Source: Corynebacterium rhinophilum
Lineage (GTDB): Bacteria > Actinomycetota > Actinomycetes > Mycobacteriales > Mycobacteriaceae
Length of the DNA: 64,000 nucleotides
Assembly: GCF_030227225.1 (NCBI RefSeq)
Contig: NZ_JASPHQ010000001.1
Span: 247,712-311,711, forward strand
Reading direction: 5' to 3'
The stretch's first letter is position 1; each line of letters opens with the position of its first letter. Made by a program: the position numbers and the translations under genes. The notes below the pieces were generated by a model that did no database searches, was not told the DNA's origin, and saw only the letters and a list, made by a program, of their open reading frames with translations. Shown here piece after piece: positions 16,292 to 25,202 of this stretch.

Positions 16292-17682
16292 AAGACTGCA
16301 GCCACGCCGTAGAGGACTAGGACGAGTGCGAAGCCAATGGCGGAGATGAGCATCTGATTAACGGTCCATGTCTTCAGCGTTGTCATCGTGTCCATGCCCA
16401 TCAGGCGGCCAACGAGCCAGAAGCCGGAATCGTTAACGTGCGAGCCGAATACCGAACCAGCGGCGGTGGCCACGACGATGAGTGCGAGTTGGAGTTCGTT
16501 GAACCCGCCAGCTTCCACGGCGGGGACCATCAGGGCAGCAGCAGTGGTGAGCGCGACGGTGGCTGAACCTTGTGCCAGGCGGAGGGCTACGGCGATGAGA
16601 TAGCAGGCCAGGATGACGGGGATGCCGAGGCCGGAGAGGGAATCGGCAAGCGCATCGCCAATACCTGAGGTGCGAAGCACGCCGCCGAACATGCCGCCCG
16701 CGCCGGTGATGAGCACGACGGAACAGATAGGGCCAAGCGAGGAGTCAACGAGTTTTTCCAGCGCCGACTTTTCCACGCTGCGGCGCAGGCCCAGCACTAC
16801 CAATGCGATAAGCACCGTAATCAGCAGTGCGATTGGGGTTTGGCCGAGCATGATGAAGGACCTGACCCACGTTGCATCGGCATCAATAGTGCCATAGGAA
16901 GCTAGGGCATTGAGCCCGGTATTGAAGAAGATAAGCACCATCGGGATGAGCAGGATGGAAATCACTGTGGTGGCGGAGGCAGGTTTTAAGGGTTGTTCTT
17001 CCTTTTCAAGGACAGGCCCGGCGATGGCGTCAGTGACCTTGAATGGGAACTTCTTTCCGGCAAAAAGTCCAAAGCGGTAGCCGGAGATATACCAGGTAGG
17101 CAGGGCCAACAGCAGGCCGACGAGCAGCACCAGGCCGAGATCGGCGCCGTAGAATTCACTGGCGGCGACAGGACCGGGGTGCGGTGGCAGGTAGACGTGC
17201 ATGACAGAAAATGCGCCGGCGGCTGGCAGGCCAAAAGCAAGGACTGGGCCATTCAAGCGGCGGGCGACGGCAAAGATAACTGGCAGCATCACGATAAGAC
17301 CAGCGTCGAAGAAGATAGGAAAGCCCATAATCAGCGAGGCAATGCCGAGTGCAAGGGGTGCTTTATTTTCGCCAAAGCGGCGAACCATGGCATCGGCAAG
17401 CGACTGAGCACCGCCGGAAGCTTCCACGAGCCGGCCGATCATGGCGCCGAGTCCCACCAGAAGCGCCACCGAGCCCAGGGTGGAGCTGAAACTCTCCGTC
17501 ATCGTAGGGACAATGCCTTCGAGCGGTATGCCAGCCGCAAGTGCTGTCAGCGCGGAGACCACCAGCAGAGTGAGAAAAGCGTGGAGCTTGAAATATATAA
17601 CCAGCACCAAAATCACAGCGATTGCAGCGACCGCAATCCCTAGCAGCGGACCAGTGGACAATGTGGGTTCCCACGTCTCCAT
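16288..17682 (-). CDS. gntP: Gluconate:H+ symporter
   Basis: 464 residues with about 12-14 hydrophobic segments and GntP-family motifs: 'LGAMIGRLVEASGGAQSLAD', 'GFPIFFDAGLIVMLPVIF', 'LPPHPGPVAASEF' and the C-terminal 'SVFGSHVNDSGFWLVGR'. It imports gluconate across the plasma membrane with protons. Start ATG 17682 has AAGGAG eight bases upstream. It is convergent with gntK (four-base overlap). No regulator gene adjoins it. Family assignment is certain and the gntK neighbour supports gluconate as substrate. Confidence 0.94.
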   Translation of the reverse strand: METWEPTLSTGPLLGIAVAAIAVILVLVIYFKLHAFLTLLVVSALTALAAGIPLEGIVPTMTESFSSTLGSVALLVGLGAMIGRLVEASGGAQSLADAMVRRFGENKAPLALGIASLIMGFPIFFDAGLIVMLPVIFAVARRLNGPVLAFGLPAAGAFSVMHVYLPPHPGPVAASEFYGADLGLVLLVGLLLALPTWYISGYRFGLFAGKKFPFKVTDAIAGPVLEKEEQPLKPASATTVISILLIPMVLIFFNTGLNALASYGTIDADATWVRSFIMLGQTPIALLITVLIALVVLGLRRSVEKSALEKLVDSSLGPICSVVLITGAGGMFGGVLRTSGIGDALADSLSGLGIPVILACYLIAVALRLAQGSATVALTTAAALMVPAVEAGGFNELQLALIVVATAAGSVFGSHVNDSGFWLVGRLMGMDTMTTLKTWTVNQMLISAIGFALVLVLYGVAAVF

Positions 17683-17801
17683 AGAGAAGGCTCCTTTTCA
17701 TGTGCAAACCTTTGAATACGGGCAACGTTAGCAGTAGCTCTGCTAGCCGATGCCCACATTTCCCCAACGTGGCTTATCCACCGCCCCGAAACTGGGCATA
17801 T

Positions 17802-17835
17802 AAAAATCCCCTGGTTCCAGTGAAGGACCAGGGGA
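17802..17835 (-). terminator. Intrinsic terminator of the metalloprotease gene
   Basis: On the minus strand CCCCTGGTCC, a short loop and GGAACCAGGGG are followed by ATTTTTA. It lies 16 bp after the stop codon at 17851. Confidence 0.85.
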
Positions 17836-17850
17836 GAAGTCGAGGCGTGC

Positions 17851-18468
17851 TTAGTCGAACTGACCTTGGATGATGGCGGCCGCATCGAGCGGGGTTACGT
17901 GATAGGAGATCGGGTTCTGGTTGGAACCTGCCATAAGTGCGCCGGCGCAGGAATGTCCCGCGCCCATCATGTGGCCTAGCTCGTGAGCAATGGTGCCTTG
18001 GAGCGCCTCAGGGTAGGTGGCGTTGGGCATCTTGATGGACACCAACTTGTGATCTGGGTAAGCCGAGCCTTGGACGTAGCCGCGGGGATCCGGATTGTAG
18101 ATGATGGAAATGGTGTCATCATCAGCTTCGGAAGGCTTTACTTCCTTAAGGGAGGCTTTTCCCTCGAGAGCCTCGTTCCACTCGGCAACGGCGGCGTCCA
18201 GCTGCTTGCGGTATGGGAAGTTATCCGCCACTTTGTACTTTAGTACGCCATCGCTGAAATAAGGTTTCACAGAGTCCTCATCGTGGAGGATGGAAGGATC
18301 TGGAACCGGCTTGCCCTCGTTAGCCAGCTTGGTGATGGCCTTGCAGGTTCCAGGATCGATGATGGAACGTACTGGGTCGCTCTTTGCGTTCGCGGCCGGC
18401 GCGGCGATAGTGCCGAGAATGGCGGTGGTGGCAAGGGCGGTGACAGATAGCTTCTTCAGAGAGCGCAT
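17851..18468 (-). CDS. Secreted metzincin-like zinc metalloprotease, small
   Basis: 205 residues. Residues 1-28 are a Sec signal peptide (basic MRSLKKL, hydrophobic core, cleavage near AANA-KS). The zinc-binding motif HEXXHXXGXXH is complete: 'AHELGHMMGAGH' with His162, Glu163, His166 and His172. 'GALMAG' about eight residues later could give the metzincin Met-turn. The catalytic region resembles matrixin/snapalysin-type proteases but the chain is very short and has a distinct N-terminal part with an isolated Cys41 and Cys174 that could pair. It should be exported and cleave external peptides or proteins. It stands alone, with its own terminator. Protease class is strongly supported; substrate unknown. 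Confidence 0.85.
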   Translation of the reverse strand: MRSLKKLSVTALATTAILGTIAAPAANAKSDPVRSIIDPGTCKAITKLANEGKPVPDPSILHDEDSVKPYFSDGVLKYKVADNFPYRKQLDAAVAEWNEALEGKASLKEVKPSEADDDTISIIYNPDPRGYVQGSAYPDHKLVSIKMPNATYPEALQGTIAHELGHMMGAGHSCAGALMAGSNQNPISYHVTPLDAAAIIQGQFD

Positions 18469-18638
18469 CGGCAGTTAGTGACCTTTCGATTGGCTTTATC
18501 GTTCGTGGAGTGCAGTTGGCCTTAGCAATATCCGCGGGAAACAGAATTGCGTGGATGCCTCAGGCAAGCGAGTAACAATCAATTTTTGCTACACCGGGCA
18601 AAATAAAAATTTACATTGTTAACTTCGCTTTGTCGACT

Positions 18639-19733
18639 CTAATTTAGACGCTCACCAGTAGTAGAGCTAAATAGGTGGATACGGTCAGGATCTGGGGAAA
18701 TGCGGAAAGTGTCACCAATCGTGTAATCACGGCGAGCGTTTACTAACATGCCAGTTTGTCCGCCCATGCGGGTCGTCGACTGGAGATTTTCGCCCGGGTC
18801 TGCCAAGTCGCCATAGAGGTAGGTTTGATTGCCTAGCTCTTCAACGTGCTTAACGGTAAATTCCGCGCCTTCCTCTGTGTGCACCCAATCTTCAGGGCGA
18901 ACGCCAACGGTAACGGATTGCGCACCATCGAAGTCGTAATTGGCCAAGTTGATGCGAGTAGATCCAAGTGAAAGCTGACTAGAGGTGTGCGCGAGGTTGT
19001 AGATATTCATGGCAGGGGAGCCGATGAAGCCGGCAACGAAGACTTTCTGGGGGCGGTCGTAGATTTCACGAGTGGTATCTACTTGTTGTAGGACACCTTC
19101 ATTAAGCACCGCGACGCGGTCACCCATGGTCATTGCTTCGGTCTGGTCGTGGGTTACGTATACCGTGGTCGTGCCAAGGCGACGTTGCAAATTTGAAATC
19201 TGCGCGCGGGTGGATACGCGCAGTTTTGCATCCAGGTTGGATAATGGCTCGTCCATGCAGAATACAGCTGGTTCGCGCACGATGGCGCGGCCCATCGCTA
19301 CGCGCTGGCGCTGGCCACCTGAAAGATTTGCGGGCTTTCGGTCAAGCAGATCCTCCATCTGCAAGATTTTCGCGGCTTCTTGCACCCGCGTCTTAATCTG
19401 GTCCTTGGGTACTTTCCGGTTCTCCAAAGCGAAGGACATATTCTGCGCGACCGACATATTCGGGTACAGGGCGTAGTTCTGAAAGACCATGGCTACGTCT
19501 CGATCTGATGGGCTGACTCCAGTGACGTCTTTTCCTCCGATCCGAATGGAACCTTGGTCAGTCGGCTCAAGGCCCGCGAGCATTCGTAGGCTGGTGGATT
19601 TTCCGCAGCCAGAAGGCCCGACGAGGACCAAAAACTCGCCATCGGAAATATCTAGATTAAGACGGTCAACTGCGGGGCGCTCCGCGTCTTTGGAGTAGAT
19701 GCGGCTTGCTCCATCAAATGTGACAGTAGCCAT
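18639..19733 (-). CDS. ABC sugar importer ATPase (UgpC/MsmK/MalK type)
   Basis: 364 residues. Walker A 'GPSGCGKST' is at 39-47, the Q-loop is '[12 protein letters not shown]', the signature '[17 protein letters not shown]', Walker B '[16 protein letters not shown]' and the switch His in '[15 protein letters not shown]'. A C-terminal OB-type regulatory domain (about 240-364) follows, as in MalK/UgpC. It powers the importer encoded by the three upstream genes. It is the last gene of a minus-strand operon, 37 bp after the binding protein. ATPases of this class can serve several importers. No clear intrinsic terminator was seen in the 170 bp after it. Confidence 0.93.
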   Translation of the reverse strand: MATVTFDGASRIYSKDAERPAVDRLNLDISDGEFLVLVGPSGCGKSTSLRMLAGLEPTDQGSIRIGGKDVTGVSPSDRDVAMVFQNYALYPNMSVAQNMSFALENRKVPKDQIKTRVQEAAKILQMEDLLDRKPANLSGGQRQRVAMGRAIVREPAVFCMDEPLSNLDAKLRVSTRAQISNLQRRLGTTTVYVTHDQTEAMTMGDRVAVLNEGVLQQVDTTREIYDRPQKVFVAGFIGSPAMNIYNLAHTSSQLSLGSTRINLANYDFDGAQSVTVGVRPEDWVHTEEGAEFTVKHVEELGNQTYLYGDLADPGENLQSTTRMGGQTGMLVNARRDYTIGDTFRISPDPDRIHLFSSTTGERLN

Positions 19734-19770
19734 GGTGTTACCTTTCAGATACTAAGGAAAATTGGCAAGA

Positions 19771-21093
19771 TTAGCCGTTAATGACGGGCTTTACCTGGTT
19801 GTCATAAATGGACTGCAGAGTCTTTTCCAGATCCGTGAGCACCTTGGTGACATCGTCGCGGTTGGTGACGATCTTCTCGAAGGCACCACCAATCTCCTGA
19901 TCTGCACCAGGGAGGAATACACGAGCGTTGTCCTGTGGGCGTGTTTCTGGAAGCTGCTTGATAGCAGTCTCGAAATTAGGGTTCTCTTCCATGAATTTCT
20001 TCTGATCTTCGTTGTCGGCAGCAGAAGAGCGGACTGGCATATAACCCACATTTTGGGACCAGTATGAGGTGTTTTCCTCGTTCGTGATGAAATCAATCAG
20101 CTTAATGGCTGCCAACTGGCGGTTCTTGCTAATACCGGAAGGAATGGCGAGGCCGGCACCTCCGGTGGGGCAAGCGCCGTCTCCCTTTGGATTGGGAAGG
20201 AATGCGGTTCCTAACTCGAAGTCAGCGGTATCAGTGATACCTGCAAGATCGCCTGTGGATAGGACAGTGGCTGCAGCGCGTCCGGTACCGAATTCCATAG
20301 CCATGTCATTGCCCATGTAGGAATAGCCATTCTTGTTATCGGTAACATCCTTGAGCCATTCCACAGCCTCGATGGTTTTGTCATCAGTGAACTTCAAATC
20401 CCATTCATCGGAGTAGGCGCCGCCCTTAGACCACAAGGGGCCTTGGAAAATCCATCCCAAGTAGCCGACGGCATCGCCCCAGCCAAAGGGCTTCATTTTA
20501 GAATCAGCGCTGGCGAGCTTTTTAGACCACTCATCCATTTCGTCCCAAGACTCCGGTCCGCGGTCCGGCAAGCCAGCCTTCTTCCACGCGTCCTTGTTGT
20601 AGTAGAACAGGGGAGTCGACCGGGCAAAGGGAAGTGCGAAGTGGCCGCCGTCGTAGTTGTAGTCCTCATAGAGCGGTTGGACATAGCTTGAAAGGTCAAT
20701 ATCGGCTTCTTTGGCTAGATCATCAACATTGGCAATGTGCCCATTGATGGCGAAGTTATACCACCACACATCAGACAGAACCACGATGTCTGGAAGATCA
20801 GATCCTGTGAGTGCAGCATTAAACTTTTGTGCTGCTTCCTCGTAGTTCTTTCCTGCGTCAACAAGGTTGACCTTGATATCAGGGTTTTCCTTCTCGAAGC
20901 GAGAGATGATTTCTTTTTCGATGTCCTTTGAGGAAGCTGGGTGGTTGGACCACCACGTCAATTCCGTGACCTCGCCACCCTCGCCACCGTTGCTACTGCC
21001 TTGGGAACTAGTAGACGAGGTGCCAGCACAAGCGGCAAGAAATGTAGCGGTAGAAGCAGTGGAAGCTAGCGCGAGAAACTTACGGCGAAGCAT
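19771..21093 (-). CDS. ABC importer sugar-binding lipoprotein
   Basis: 440 residues. It has a lipoprotein signal (MLRRKFLALASTASTATFLAAC) with Cys22 as the lipid-modified residue and a Ser/Gly linker after it. The body is a family-1 solute-binding protein: 'VTELTWWSNHPASSKDIEKE', 'SDLPDIVVLSDVWWYNFA', 'GGAGLAIPSGISKNRQLAA' and 'EETSYWSQNVGYMPVR'-like C-terminal features. A strong ribosome-binding site AAGGAGA precedes ATG 21093. It would capture a sugar or glycerophosphodiester outside the membrane for the two permeases encoded just upstream. Ligand is not predictable here; the similarity to UgpB-type proteins is general. Confidence 0.9.
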   Translation of the reverse strand: MLRRKFLALASTASTATFLAACAGTSSTSSQGSSNGGEGGEVTELTWWSNHPASSKDIEKEIISRFEKENPDIKVNLVDAGKNYEEAAQKFNAALTGSDLPDIVVLSDVWWYNFAINGHIANVDDLAKEADIDLSSYVQPLYEDYNYDGGHFALPFARSTPLFYYNKDAWKKAGLPDRGPESWDEMDEWSKKLASADSKMKPFGWGDAVGYLGWIFQGPLWSKGGAYSDEWDLKFTDDKTIEAVEWLKDVTDNKNGYSYMGNDMAMEFGTGRAAATVLSTGDLAGITDTADFELGTAFLPNPKGDGACPTGGAGLAIPSGISKNRQLAAIKLIDFITNEENTSYWSQNVGYMPVRSSAADNEDQKKFMEENPNFETAIKQLPETRPQDNARVFLPGADQEIGGAFEKIVTNRDDVTKVLTDLEKTLQSIYDNQVKPVING

Positions 21094-21167
21094 GGGTATC
21101 TCCTTATATAGAGTCAGATTGAGAAGGATAGGGTGATAACGGCGAGCGTGATGGGGATAGAAGCCTT

Positions 21168-22034
21168 CTAACCTTTAACGGCGCCAGTGGTGAGACCTTG
21201 AATCATGTATTTCTGCAGGCCAAGGAAGATGACGACCATCGGAAGAATGGTGAGAACGGTTGCTGCCATTACTGGTCCCCAGTTAGTAACGCCATCATTG
21301 TTTTGCAGCATGGTTAGACCCACCTGCAAGGGAGCAACCCGTTCCGTATCCGCCATCAGGAATGGCCACAAGTAGGTATTCCATTCGTTTACTAGTGTGA
21401 TCACGGAAAATGCTGTCAGTGTTGGCCAAGAAACGGGAAGCAGCACCTTGGTGAGCAAGCGAATGGGCCCGGCACCGTCCATGCGAGCAGCTTCCACAAG
21501 CTCATAAGGCAAGGAAAGGAAGTGATTGCGCATGAGGAAGGTGCCGAATGCAACACCAGCCAGCGGGACGATGATCCCGACAAAGGTATTACGCCATCCC
21601 AAGGAATTGACCAAGGCGTAGTTGGAAATCACTGTGATTTCTGCAGGGACCATCAGGGAAGAAATCACCACGATGAAGACTAGATTGCGTCCTGGAAAGC
21701 GAAGGATAGATAAGGCGTAGGCGGAGATGACACCAAGCACAATCTTTATAGCGGATAGGACCGCGGTAATGAAGACGGAGTTTCGCAGGTAGGTCCAGAA
21801 GGGAACGCGCGTTGTGGCATCTGCGTAGTTTTTGGTTTCCCACGTCGGCGGTAGCCAGTTAACTGGGTCGGTGTAAATATCACCTCTGGCCTTGAAAGAG
21901 GTCATTAAGATCCAGAACAACGGCAGTCCCACGAGCAGGAGGACGAGGATAATTCCTACGTAGCCACCGATGAGCTTGGCACGCCTTGATACAGGGGAAG
22001 AGTCTGTGATCATGTGAAGATTTGAATCAGCCAT
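21168..22034 (-). CDS. ABC sugar importer permease (UgpE/MalG type)
   Basis: 288 residues with six hydrophobic segments, beginning with 'IGGYVGIILVLLLVGLPLFWILMTSF'. The EAA loop that contacts the ATPase is 'LPYELVEAARMDGAGPIRLLTKVLLPVSWPTL'. The C-terminal 'LQKYMIQGLTTGAVKG' is the standard ending of this permease subfamily. It is the second permease of the importer, eight bp after the first permease gene and upstream of the binding protein, all on the minus strand. It acts in the plasma membrane as half of the translocation path. Confidence 0.93.
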   Translation of the reverse strand: MADSNLHMITDSSPVSRRAKLIGGYVGIILVLLLVGLPLFWILMTSFKARGDIYTDPVNWLPPTWETKNYADATTRVPFWTYLRNSVFITAVLSAIKIVLGVISAYALSILRFPGRNLVFIVVISSLMVPAEITVISNYALVNSLGWRNTFVGIIVPLAGVAFGTFLMRNHFLSLPYELVEAARMDGAGPIRLLTKVLLPVSWPTLTAFSVITLVNEWNTYLWPFLMADTERVAPLQVGLTMLQNNDGVTNWGPVMAATVLTILPMVVIFLGLQKYMIQGLTTGAVKG

Positions 22035-22042
22035 AGGGTGGG

Positions 22043-23017
22043 TTAACCTCGCTTATCCATGATGCGGACCTGAATCAACGTAACGACGAGCAGGATGAGG
22101 AATAGGATTGTCGCAGCAGTGGCACCGTAACCAGCACGGAAGTTGACAAAGGTTTCGTTATAAATCTGAAAAACCAGCGTCTGGGTGCCGTTTCCTTGAG
22201 GGCCGCCTCGGGTCATGACGTTGATGATGTCGAAGACCTGCACAGAGTTGAGCAGTACCGTAATGGAAAGGAAGAAGGTGGTATTGCGCAGTTGTGGCAT
22301 TGTCACGCGCCAGAATTTGCGCCAACGCCCAGTTCCATCAATGGCGGCAGCTTCGTCTAATTCTTTATCTAAGCCTTGTAGGGCAGCCAAGTAGATGACA
22401 AACGTGTATCCCAAGTTCTTCCACACGAATGTGAATGTCACCATGAACAACGCCCAGCTAGGCACGGCGTAAAAGTTTGGAGAACTAATGCCAAACCACC
22501 CAAGGATTTCTTGAATCAATCCGAAGTTGGGGTCGAATACGAATTGGAAGGCGATACCAATCGCGGCACCGGAGATGGCATAAGGCGCAAAGACCACCGA
22601 GCGTGCAAAGTTGCGGCCTCTGATTTTTTGATTGAGAAGAAGCGCAAGCGCGAGCCCAATTACCATGGAGCCGATGACCGCGAAAAAGGTGAAAATGACG
22701 GTATTTAAGACGATCGTCTTTGTATCATCGCGCGTGAACCACTCCACGTAATTATCAAAACCAACAAAAGTGGAGCTTGAACTAGAAATATTCCAGTTAA
22801 AAAAGGAAAGCCGAATATTATCCAGCAGCGGCCGGTAGGTAAAAATGGCCAGCAAGATGAGATTGGGCGCCAAAAGTACGGCAGCCAGCAACCATTCCTT
22901 ATGCCGGCTCTTTGTAGCCTTTCGCACGAGCTCCGATGAATTATCGTTGCTCGGGCCGGTGGCCGTGGCAGTCGCGATGCCGTTCTTAGTGTCGGCGTGG
23001 TCATCCCTGAGAGTCAC
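22043..23017 (-). CDS. ABC sugar importer permease (UgpA/MalF type)
   Basis: 324 residues if GTG 23017 (VTLRDDHADTK) is the start; the frame is open to a TTG at 23083, but the extra 22 residues look non-conserved and neither start has a good ribosome-binding site. The first membrane segment is 'WLLAAVLLAPNLILLAIFTYRPLLDNI'. The EAA loop is 'LQGLDKELDEAAAIDGTGRWRKFWRVTMPQL'. The family ending 'VRIMDKRG' is present. It is the first gene of the four-gene importer operon. A short inverted sequence upstream (GTAA...TTAC, 23027-23044) could be an operator but is weak. Confidence 0.9.
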   Translation of the reverse strand: MTLRDDHADTKNGIATATATGPSNDNSSELVRKATKSRHKEWLLAAVLLAPNLILLAIFTYRPLLDNIRLSFFNWNISSSSSTFVGFDNYVEWFTRDDTKTIVLNTVIFTFFAVIGSMVIGLALALLLNQKIRGRNFARSVVFAPYAISGAAIGIAFQFVFDPNFGLIQEILGWFGISSPNFYAVPSWALFMVTFTFVWKNLGYTFVIYLAALQGLDKELDEAAAIDGTGRWRKFWRVTMPQLRNTTFFLSITVLLNSVQVFDIINVMTRGGPQGNGTQTLVFQIYNETFVNFRAGYGATAATILFLILLVVTLIQVRIMDKRG

Positions 23018-23126
23018 CCAGTCAACGTAAACCGCGTAGATTACGGGGTGTTTCACATAGTGGAAACTCTTGATGAATTGCAAACGTCGAGCCCGTAAAG
23101 ACTAGGGGACTGTTGCGTACTCGATG

Positions 23127-23214
23127 AAAAACAACTCCAGCGCCCGGGCCTCAGTGAAGGGCCGCAGGGCGCTGGAGCTGGTTCTCTCTATCTCTCTTGC
23201 GTTCTCTCAAACGC
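23127..23214 (-). ncRNA. Putative small RNA, copy 3 of a three-copy family
   Basis: On the minus strand a CATACTT box (23227-23221) is followed six bases later by the stem-loop GCG-TTTGAGAGAA-CGC (23214-23199), then AAGAGAGATAGAGAGAACC, then a strong GC hairpin (CTCCAGCGCCC pairing with GGGCGCTGGAG) ending in TTGTTTTTC. This has the layout of a promoter, a 5-prime hairpin, a purine-rich single strand and an intrinsic terminator, about 88 nt. The same 5-prime parts occur twice more around proP. It lies in the 330-bp gap between the sugar importer and the ThrE-like exporter, and could also serve as a leader if transcription reads into the permease gene. Confidence 0.5.
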
Positions 23215-23349
23215 TAAGGAAAGTATGGCGCTAGACCCTGTTATAGGCATTGAAAAAAGCTGAAATTTTCCTGAAAGTTAGTGGAGGCTAAGAAGGCCAC
23301 GGGGTAGGTACGCGGTGCGCTAGTCTGGAGGGTAGAAGAATTAGCCAAA

Positions 23350-24735
23350 ATGTGGGTGGAAGCTGGGGCAATGGTCGCTGGGAAGTGGCCTGGATCGCAG
23401 CTTTCCCGCGAGGTAGAGGTGAAAGATTTGTCGTCGCAGTATGATCCGAATTTTCACCGGCAGATGGGCGTGGAAGCTGACGTCGTCTTGCGCGTCGGAA
23501 TGATGCTGATGGGGGCTGGCACATCGGGGTACCGCGTGCTGCGCGGCATGAAGCGCAGCGCCCGGGCGCTGGGGTTTGATCACTTGGATGCCAACGTAGG
23601 GCTGACCCAAATTAGCTGTACCTTTCACCGGGGCGATTCCTTTCGCACCGTGATTGCGCGCACGCATTCGCCGGCCGTCGATGCCTCCCGCATTGAGGCA
23701 TTGGAGGATCTCACCCATAACCACCTGTATTCCGGAATTACCGCGGAAGAGCTTTCTGGAATGCTCGATTCCATTGAAAGTGACGTGAAAAAGCGCTGGA
23801 GCGTGTGGGTCCTATCCACAGCGGCCGCGGTCGCGTGCGCAGCGTTTGCATTCCTGAACTTCTTTCCGGTACAGGCGGTAGGGCTCGTGGCGCTGGCCGC
23901 ATTCGTGGGGCAGTTCGTGCGATATGAGGTGCTCCACCAGCACGTGCACCAAATTGGCGGGATCATCGCCGGTGGCGCGGCAGCTAGCATCACGTTCTTT
24001 ATCCTCATCGAGCTCCTAGGATTTGCCGGGGTGGTAGAGCCGAGCTCGCTTTCCTCGGGCTATGTAGCGGCGGTGCTCTTTTTGATTCCGGGGTTCCCAC
24101 TGTTTTCGGCCCTGATTGATATTGCGCGCTTTGACTTCGATGCGGGCATCGCCAGGCTGGGGTATGCGTTTACGGTCATCTTTACCGCTACGTTTACCGT
24201 CTCCATGGTCAGTTGGCTGACAGATCTCAGCCCAGATCCGCCGGTTCCCGCACCGGATACGCGGTGGTATCTACTGGCTTCTGTCGCCAGTTTCTTCGGC
24301 ATCGCGGGCTTTGCCTTCCTTTTTAATTCCTCGCGCCGCATGGTCCTAGTGGCCGCAAGCGTGGGGACAGTGGCCAACGCGGTGCGCCTGGGTCTGCTCG
24401 AGCTGGGTACGACCATCTACTTTGCGGCTTTTATTGGCGGGCTGATCATCGGACTCTTGGGTGCGGTGGCCTCGCAAAAGGCGCGGTTGCCGCGCATTAC
24501 CACCACCGTGCCTGCCGCCGTCATCATGATCCCCGGGGTGACGATGTTCCGCGCGGTCTATTACCTCAATGATGGCCAGATGGATCAGGCAGTGGCAAAT
24601 GTGGCCACCGGTTTGATGGTGGTAGGCGCCATCGGCGCAGGGATGGTATTTGCCCGTCTGCTTACGGACCGCGACTGGGCGTTGGGGCGGCTTATTGACT
24701 TCGATAAGGAAATCTCGCGAAAGAAGCCCGCCTAG
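23350..24735 (+). CDS. Threonine/serine exporter family protein (YjjP-YjjB fused, ThrE-like)
   Basis: 461 residues. The N-terminal soluble part (about 1-145) has the YjjP/ThrE features 'VVLRVGMMLMGAGTSGYRV', 'VGLTQISCTFHRGDSFRT' and 'RTHSPAVDASRIEALEDLTH'. About ten hydrophobic segments follow, with 'LIPGFPLFSALIDIARFDFDAG' in the first half and 'AAVIMIPGVTMFRAVYYLNDGQ' in the YjjB-like second half. Family members export small amino or dicarboxylic acids from the cytoplasm. In E. coli the two parts are separate proteins; here, as in C. glutamicum ThrE, they are one. Start ATG 23350 is provisional; ATG 23371 is possible. Substrate is inferred only from the family. Confidence 0.82.
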   Translation: MWVEAGAMVAGKWPGSQLSREVEVKDLSSQYDPNFHRQMGVEADVVLRVGMMLMGAGTSGYRVLRGMKRSARALGFDHLDANVGLTQISCTFHRGDSFRTVIARTHSPAVDASRIEALEDLTHNHLYSGITAEELSGMLDSIESDVKKRWSVWVLSTAAAVACAAFAFLNFFPVQAVGLVALAAFVGQFVRYEVLHQHVHQIGGIIAGGAAASITFFILIELLGFAGVVEPSSLSSGYVAAVLFLIPGFPLFSALIDIARFDFDAGIARLGYAFTVIFTATFTVSMVSWLTDLSPDPPVPAPDTRWYLLASVASFFGIAGFAFLFNSSRRMVLVAASVGTVANAVRLGLLELGTTIYFAAFIGGLIIGLLGAVASQKARLPRITTTVPAAVIMIPGVTMFRAVYYLNDGQMDQAVANVATGLMVVGAIGAGMVFARLLTDRDWALGRLIDFDKEISRKKPA

Positions 24736-24814
24736 CGCGGGTGGCTCGGCCTCGCGGCAGCCACCAGCAACGGCAGCCAGAGGCAGCAGGCAAAGCGGCT
24801 GCCAAAAATACGGA

Positions 24815-24965
24815 TAGGAAAACGCCAGCGGCACCCGGTTCCTTTCGGTTCCGAGTGCCGCTGACGTCTCTCTCTACAAGGGTGTTTCCATGTATCGGTT
24901 TGCACCGCCCTCTGGAAACTGAGGGGTTCTCTCTATCTCTCTCGTATGCGCTCTCTCAAACGCAT
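24815..24965 (-). ncRNA. Putative small RNA, copy 1
   Basis: Minus-strand order: CATACTT box (24980-24974), stem-loop ATGCG-TTTGAGAGAG-CGCAT (24965-24946), GAGAGAGATAGAGAGAACC, a second stem-loop in which GTTTCCA/TGGAAAC encloses CGGT/ACCG (about 24927-24888), the segment GTAGAGAGAGACG, then a terminator-like hairpin CAGCGGCAC/GTGCCGCTG (24863-24826) and GCGTTTTCC. Length about 150 nt. The box, first stem-loop and purine tract match copy 3 at nearly the same spacing while the rest differs, indicating conserved function in the 5-prime part. The plus strand could instead form a pyrimidine-rich RNA; the promoter spacing favours minus. Confidence 0.5.
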
Positions 24966-25007
24966 GATTTAAGTATGGGGCATGTGGCTGGAACAGCCAT
25001 GGAATCT
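24819..25007. repeat. 189-bp direct repeat, left copy
   Basis: Identical to 26564-26752 except for one base (G versus A near 24984). The two copies flank proP at a 1745-bp offset. Contained structures are described under the small-RNA entries. The 467-bp gap 24736-25202 holds this repeat plus a short GC-rich inverted segment (GGCAGCC...GGCTGCC, about 24773-24812) after the exporter stop. Confidence 0.95.
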
Positions 25008-25202
25008 GACTGAAAGGTTGCTGCTAAGTGCTGTGAGTTGGGTGGGGAAGGGAGGCATCGGCAAGCAAAGCTTATAGGCGAGGCTATAAAAACAGATAAA
25101 TGTGATCTAAACCATAGTTATTTCTGTAGGCTCGTCGTTATGGGTGCAGATGATGCTGCGCCATTTTTGCGAATGAAGCTCAATAGAAACGAGGTGAGGA
25201 GC

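Noticed and set aside
23027..23044. LacI-type operator before the sugar importer
   Set aside because: Only the outer GTAA/TTAC pair; the centre is not palindromic and no LacI regulator adjoins.
25038..25202. 55-codon N-terminal extension of the ProP-like carrier
   Set aside because: A strong ribosome-binding site directly before ATG 25203 and lack of carrier-like sequence upstream favour the later start.
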